Positions 59,851 to 64,000 of a DNA stretch of 64,000 nt are shown here, piece after piece. Both the position numbers and the translations under genes were made by a program. The number at the start of each line of letters is the position of its first letter. Position 1 is the stretch's first letter. The DNA lies in the NCBI GenBank assembly GCA_021464415.1, contig JAKCWG010000903.1:104577-168576 (forward strand), read 5' to 3'. A model generated the notes under the pieces. It was not told the DNA's origin and made no database searches. It saw only the letters and a program-made list of their open reading frames with translations. The DNA is from Lonicera japonica. Lineage: Eukaryota > Streptophyta > Magnoliopsida > Dipsacales > Caprifoliaceae.

Positions 59851-60082
59851 AAAAATTGTTCGGTCTATACGCAATATTAAACGATTTTGGAACTAAGTTT
59901 CCATCAGTTTGATTCCCATAAATTTTTTTAGCTAGATTAGGAGTTTAGTGAATTAGATTAACAAGATAATTATAAAACATATTGTTTGAGTTCTTGTGGG
60001 TTCGACCTCGCACTTGGCTTAGCTATATTATATATTGATTATTGCACTTGCAAGTAATAAAATTTATCACAACAATATTTTA

Positions 60083-60084
<2 letters not shown>

Positions 60085-60121
<37 letters not shown>
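60085..60121 (+). repeat. (CA)n(TA)n compound microsatellite
   Basis: ACACAC... followed by TATATA..., about 37 bp. The surrounding 59851-61240 is non-coding. It includes a slightly GC-richer stretch at 60620-60780 with a B-box-like GCGTTCGACTCCCC on the minus strand that might be SINE-derived. Confidence 0.8.
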
Positions 60122-60122
<1 letters not shown>

Positions 60123-61239
60123 TTATCAATTATAGGTCACATTTTATAGCAAAATATTTAGAAGGGAAGAAATACATGAATGTAATAGAAATAGATATTT
60201 GTTACCGTCGAATGCATTACTGTGCAAAATATATCTTTAATAGCGGTGTGGGAGCCAAATAAAAAGATAATTTGGTGCTAAATCATTTATTGGAGCAAAA
60301 TATGACAACAAAAATTCAAAAAAAATAAAATTTGTAGTATGAGTAATATATATTATTGAGGGCAATTAGCAAATTACCTTCTGGGGCCTACCAATTTGCT
60401 AGGTAAGCTCACCATGAAATGACATATGGCATCCTAGATCCAAGTGGGTGCCTCCCTAATTAGGTTAGCCCACTTGCTCCAAAATAGTTTTGTTTATATG
60501 TTTGGTTTTTTCAATGTTTCGTATTTTTTGTATACAAAGTGATGATTTTTACAATACAATTCAATTGCCATAAGATTTTTACAATACAATTACAATTTCC
60601 ATAAGATTTTAAAGCCACCACCACAAATAGTAGACACACAACGTCCAAATGGGTGGACGGCAACAAGGGGTTCAATAACCACATCCATTTGGCTTGAACC
60701 AATGATCTCCTTTTTACAGGGACATAAATACTTTCGGGCAAGGGGAGTCGAACGCCCCCAGTTGGGTTTTCAAAATTTCCATGGTATTAGTGGCATTTGT
60801 GTAAAATTTAATAACTAGAGGGGCTATTCAAGTAATTTTTAAACTTAACTTAAACGAGCAAAAGTCAATTATAATGAATTCCCCTTAACTAATACACTTT
60901 CGCATTTTATCCTTTAAAGGAAAAAACTCGACGTTAACCCCCCTTTCTTCTATAGGATCTGAGATAAGATGTTACAGTCTCAATGGTATCAACACGATGA
61001 CAAATATAACCTTCTTCTATAGCCTAACTTAATACCACAACCTCCTCTCTATTCTCTATAATAGCCTAGTTTGAATACATCTTAAAGAGGATTGTAGAAT
61101 TTAATATGTTGCAATTTGGAATTTTTTGCCATTTTACTACTTTAAATTTTTTGAAAACCTCTAAAAATCCCCCCTAACTAGATTTCTTGCATACACTACT
61201 GGATGCTAGTAAAGAGATGCACAATATGTGTAAATCCAG

Positions 61240-62330
61240 CCTTTTTCGACCCCACGATTCTCTTGTTTTGAAAATTTGTTTTTAGAAAAATGGGATTTTA
61301 GAGTTGCCAGTTTGTTTTTCAAGGAAACAAACAAAATATTGTATAAAAGATAATCCAAAGACAAACTATCTTTTACACGTTAAAACTAGAGATTATTTGA
61401 TAATTTCTTTGCTAGGGTTCGGGAACTATGTTTCTAATTAGGAAGGTGTTAGGCACCCAATCCGCCCTTTCGATCTCTTAATAAATCATGTATTTAATTC
61501 CTATTATAGATATATTTCAAGTAATTTTAATATTTTCAAAATAGTCTTTCAGATAAATTCAATTTAAAATAGTATTTATGAAACCAAAATCGAGCTTGTA
61601 AGCACCTAAGTATTCATTCATAGAATAAAACCAGAGTCTTGTAGTTTCACATGTTTGGAAATTGTTTTTATGGGAGTTTTGTTTTGAAAACGTGTTAAAA
61701 CAAATTTTAAGTTTTCTTGTAAAACTTATAAATGACTTGTTTTGAAAGCAGTGAACTTCTTTGCAAATTATCTAATTTTCTTGATTAAAACTTATATTTA
61801 ATTTGCAAAATTAAAATTCAGATGAGTAACAGAAATGGGTACATGGTGCACTAAAAAGATAAGATAAAAAGCCTTGCCTTATTATAAGGATCTTCCTTCT
61901 TTTAGCTTTCTTCTTCTTCAAGCTTCATTCTTCTTTCACACTTGCTTTTTCTCTCTAAAATCTCTCAAAAACTCTCTATAAATTTCCTATAAAGGATTTC
62001 TCTTTCTAAAATCACTCTAGCTTGCATGATCCTTAAATAGGGCCCTCGATTTATAGAGAAAAATTGCACTTAAACTAAACATAGACGGGTGTGCGGTGGT
62101 GCGTGTGGCACAGGGTTGCAGCAAAAGGGGTGCGGAGGTACTATGCGGCACCGAGGTGTGGCACTACCGCGTTGCGTGGATGGTTCTGCAGGGTAGGTGT
62201 GGCATTTGTTGTGTGGCAAAAGCATATGGTAGGGCTGGTGTCGCAGGGGGGTGCGGCACTGGCCCTAAAAGTTCTCCAAAAATGCCTTAAAATTCTATTG
62301 TGTATCATGAATGCATGTGTGTGAAGATGT
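61240..62330 (-). mobile_element. Tat-like gypsy LTR relic, minus strand
   Basis: On the minus strand GGGTGCCTAACACCTTCC (about 61465-61445) leads to CAAACTGGCAACTC (about 61315-61302), matching the plus-strand block at 9160-9345, with the PBS-like TGGCAACTC at the end. To the right the segment has CTATAAATT near 61978 and CTATAAATCG near 62050 on the strand expected for an LTR promoter, and then a GC-richer stretch at 62090-62270. Frames there are short and without domains. Confidence 0.4.
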
Positions 62331-63715
62331 AGCATGAAGTTTCAGCATAGTTATAAATTAGGGTGCATCCCCCATTCTACTATGGTGCATCACATAGAGG
62401 AGGAGTGTGAGAGATTCAGAGATGGACTGATGACGAGACAAGAGATTCAGCAGTTGACGCATTATTATCTGTTGCTGATTTTCCATGATTTATTTTCCGC
62501 ACGTGGAGGAGACAATCTAAGATTGTGGTGACTCCCCTACCTGAGGTACTTCGATCAGCTATAGACCATTGCATGGGGTGGATATGTGTTTGTCGTATTG
62601 TATGAGTCGATGGATTTGATATGTCGTCACATGAAGCTCAGCCATCGTGGTTTTACGACTCTTTGGGGGGTACGTGTTGTATATTATATTTATAAATAGT
62701 CCAAAATAATAATAATTCGAACTACAAAATAATAACTTGAAAAATACAAATTCATATAATGTTTTAGTTACCACCCAATACAATTTTACCACAAATACAC
62801 CGTAAATGAGGAACGAAATGAATAGATGTCAAACTCAAGTTGACGAATTTCTTAAGTTGAGTCGCGGACTAGGTTGCTCTCTTTTTGTACAAGCCGTTTA
62901 CCATGTCACGCCGCTCCCAGGATAAAAAAAAACCCAGAAATTCAGCTTTTGTCTCGACCTTCTTTACACCGAAGATAGGCCGATAATACAGATATAGATT
63001 CAAACACTTGCTCAAAATTCATATACAAATTTAAGGGTTCTTGTAATGAAACAAGTAGAGAAGAAACATTATTTTATGGGAAATCTAACCAATACGGCCA
63101 TAGCCAATTAATATGCAACAATATATATCCAACATATTGTCTTCTGATCTATTTAGTCAAATATATGATCAAGGTATTTTGTAGATATAATATATTTCAA
63201 CGTGTTTAAATCTATGTTCTTGTATAGTTACTCATTCGCATTAGTTCACTTTGTTAATTAGACATAAATTAAGTGTTCAATACGCAGGTGAATTTGATAC
63301 TCAATTTCATAAATGTATTTTCCATACATATTAAAGGTATAAATTGTTCTTTCATTCATTTGAAATGGGCCGCTTTAAACAATTTAGATTCAAATTTTTG
63401 GGTCCGTACTTTAATTCCAGTAGATTACTATATCTATGTATAGTTGTGTATATATATTACTATTGTTCTTTCATTTGGTACATTGATTTGTAAAACTCTA
63501 TCTATAACAACATTTTTGACCGCATGGTTACATTTTTTTTTTGTATACGGTTTTTGATCGCATCATGTGTTTATGTCTATCATTTTCATTGGTGTCTTTT
63601 CATGTTAATTTGCTTATGCAAGATACGATCCATTATTTAGTTATGTGTTACAGTCTCATGAACATACATTTCTCCAATGTTAACTTCAATCTTTTTGCTT
63701 TAGTTGTTATTTTTT
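62331..63715. other. Non-coding region, nothing recognised
   Basis: Mostly AT-rich. The short frame at 62334-62531 has no domain that I recognise and no support as a gene. No transposon ends were identified. Confidence 0.4.
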
Positions 63716-63719
63716 TATA

Positions 63720-63945
63720 GTTTTGAATTTGAATTTTTGGTTCATCCAAAATTATATATTCACCAAGATTTTAGACAATTTATTTAATTTAGATTTCAAA
63801 GTCTATCACATTGTACTCGTTTTATTTGACTTCTTTTTGGTTTAATGGTTATTTATTGTTGTAATTTTGAATTTGAATTTTTGATTCATCCAAAATTATG
63901 ATCTTCAACAAGATTTTAGATAATTTATTTAATTTAGATATTAAT
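63720..63945 (+). repeat. Direct repeat, about 85 bp twice, 140 bp apart
   Basis: TTTTGAATTTGAATTTTTGG/TTCATCCAAAATTAT ... AAGATTTTAGA(C/T)AATTTATTTAATTTAGAT occurs at about 63720-63802 and again at about 63862-63944. Confidence 0.7.
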
Positions 63946-64000
63946 AGGGTCATTTTAGGAAGAAACTATGTATATTAAATTTTAATTAATAAAAAATATA

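Noticed and set aside
62091..62335. Overlapping GC-rich frames on both strands
   Set aside because: Probably LTR leader sequence; frames on both strands are equally open and have no recognisable motif.

Overview
This is nuclear DNA of a flowering plant, most likely a eudicot. The evidence is plant-type LTR retrotransposons of several lineages in nests, hAT- and Mutator-like non-autonomous elements, an endogenous plant pararetrovirus, AT-rich intergenic DNA, and one intron-containing gene for a plant-specific DC1 (Cys/His-rich C1-like) protein. I see no bacterial operons, no CRISPR array, and no rRNA or tRNA gene. The species cannot be named from sequence alone.

Layout. 1-9.4 kb: minus-strand Ty3/gypsy debris. 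A Tekay-like LTR (341-3681) with its primer binding site sits inside an older Tekay-like LTR (3682-4769), which interrupts an Athila-like gag region (to 6325). That gag is itself split by a 560-bp MITE at its zinc knuckle. 10.47-14.44 kb: a small hAT-type element with an 8-bp target duplication, inflated by a 3.1-kb solo LTR. 14.5-20.2 kb: scrambled gypsy pieces: a Tekay-like LTR, an integrase fragment, a gag plus LTR of another family, and a PBS followed by an almost perfect 227-bp-arm foldback made from an LTR end. 20.2-23.2 kb: AT-rich DNA with MITE and SINE-like sequence.

23183-39961 is one old Ty1/copia element (LTRs roughly 91% alike by eye) that received two insertions. The first, at 23771-27114, is a non-coding LTR retrotransposon with a perfect ATTAC duplication and LTRs about 98.5% alike. 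The second, at about 31160-39050, is a nearly complete endogenous caulimovirid of florendovirus-like organisation, sitting inside a (TTA)n microsatellite. It has a movement-protein ORF, a capsid/protease/RT/RNase H ORF, and a separate intact 496-aa ORF2.

40.5-42.2 kb is a long-inverted-repeat DNA element. 43.4-45.3 kb (minus strand) holds the only convincing host gene: a two-exon DC1 protein that shows an 8-bp duplication, a compensating 2-bp loss and a premature TGA before its last Cys cluster. 45.6-55.6 kb is a diverged tandem duplication of intergenic DNA. Its second copy received a very young CRM-like chromovirus (47582-54556; perfect CATTA duplication; two differences between its 707-bp LTRs) whose coding region nevertheless has several frameshifts. 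55.6-64 kb is AT-rich repeat relics with no convincing gene.

The genes do not form a pathway. The window is a layered insertion record, and relative ages can be read from nesting and LTR divergence: copia older than the non-coding element, the chromovirus youngest. Identity values are by-eye estimates, not alignments.
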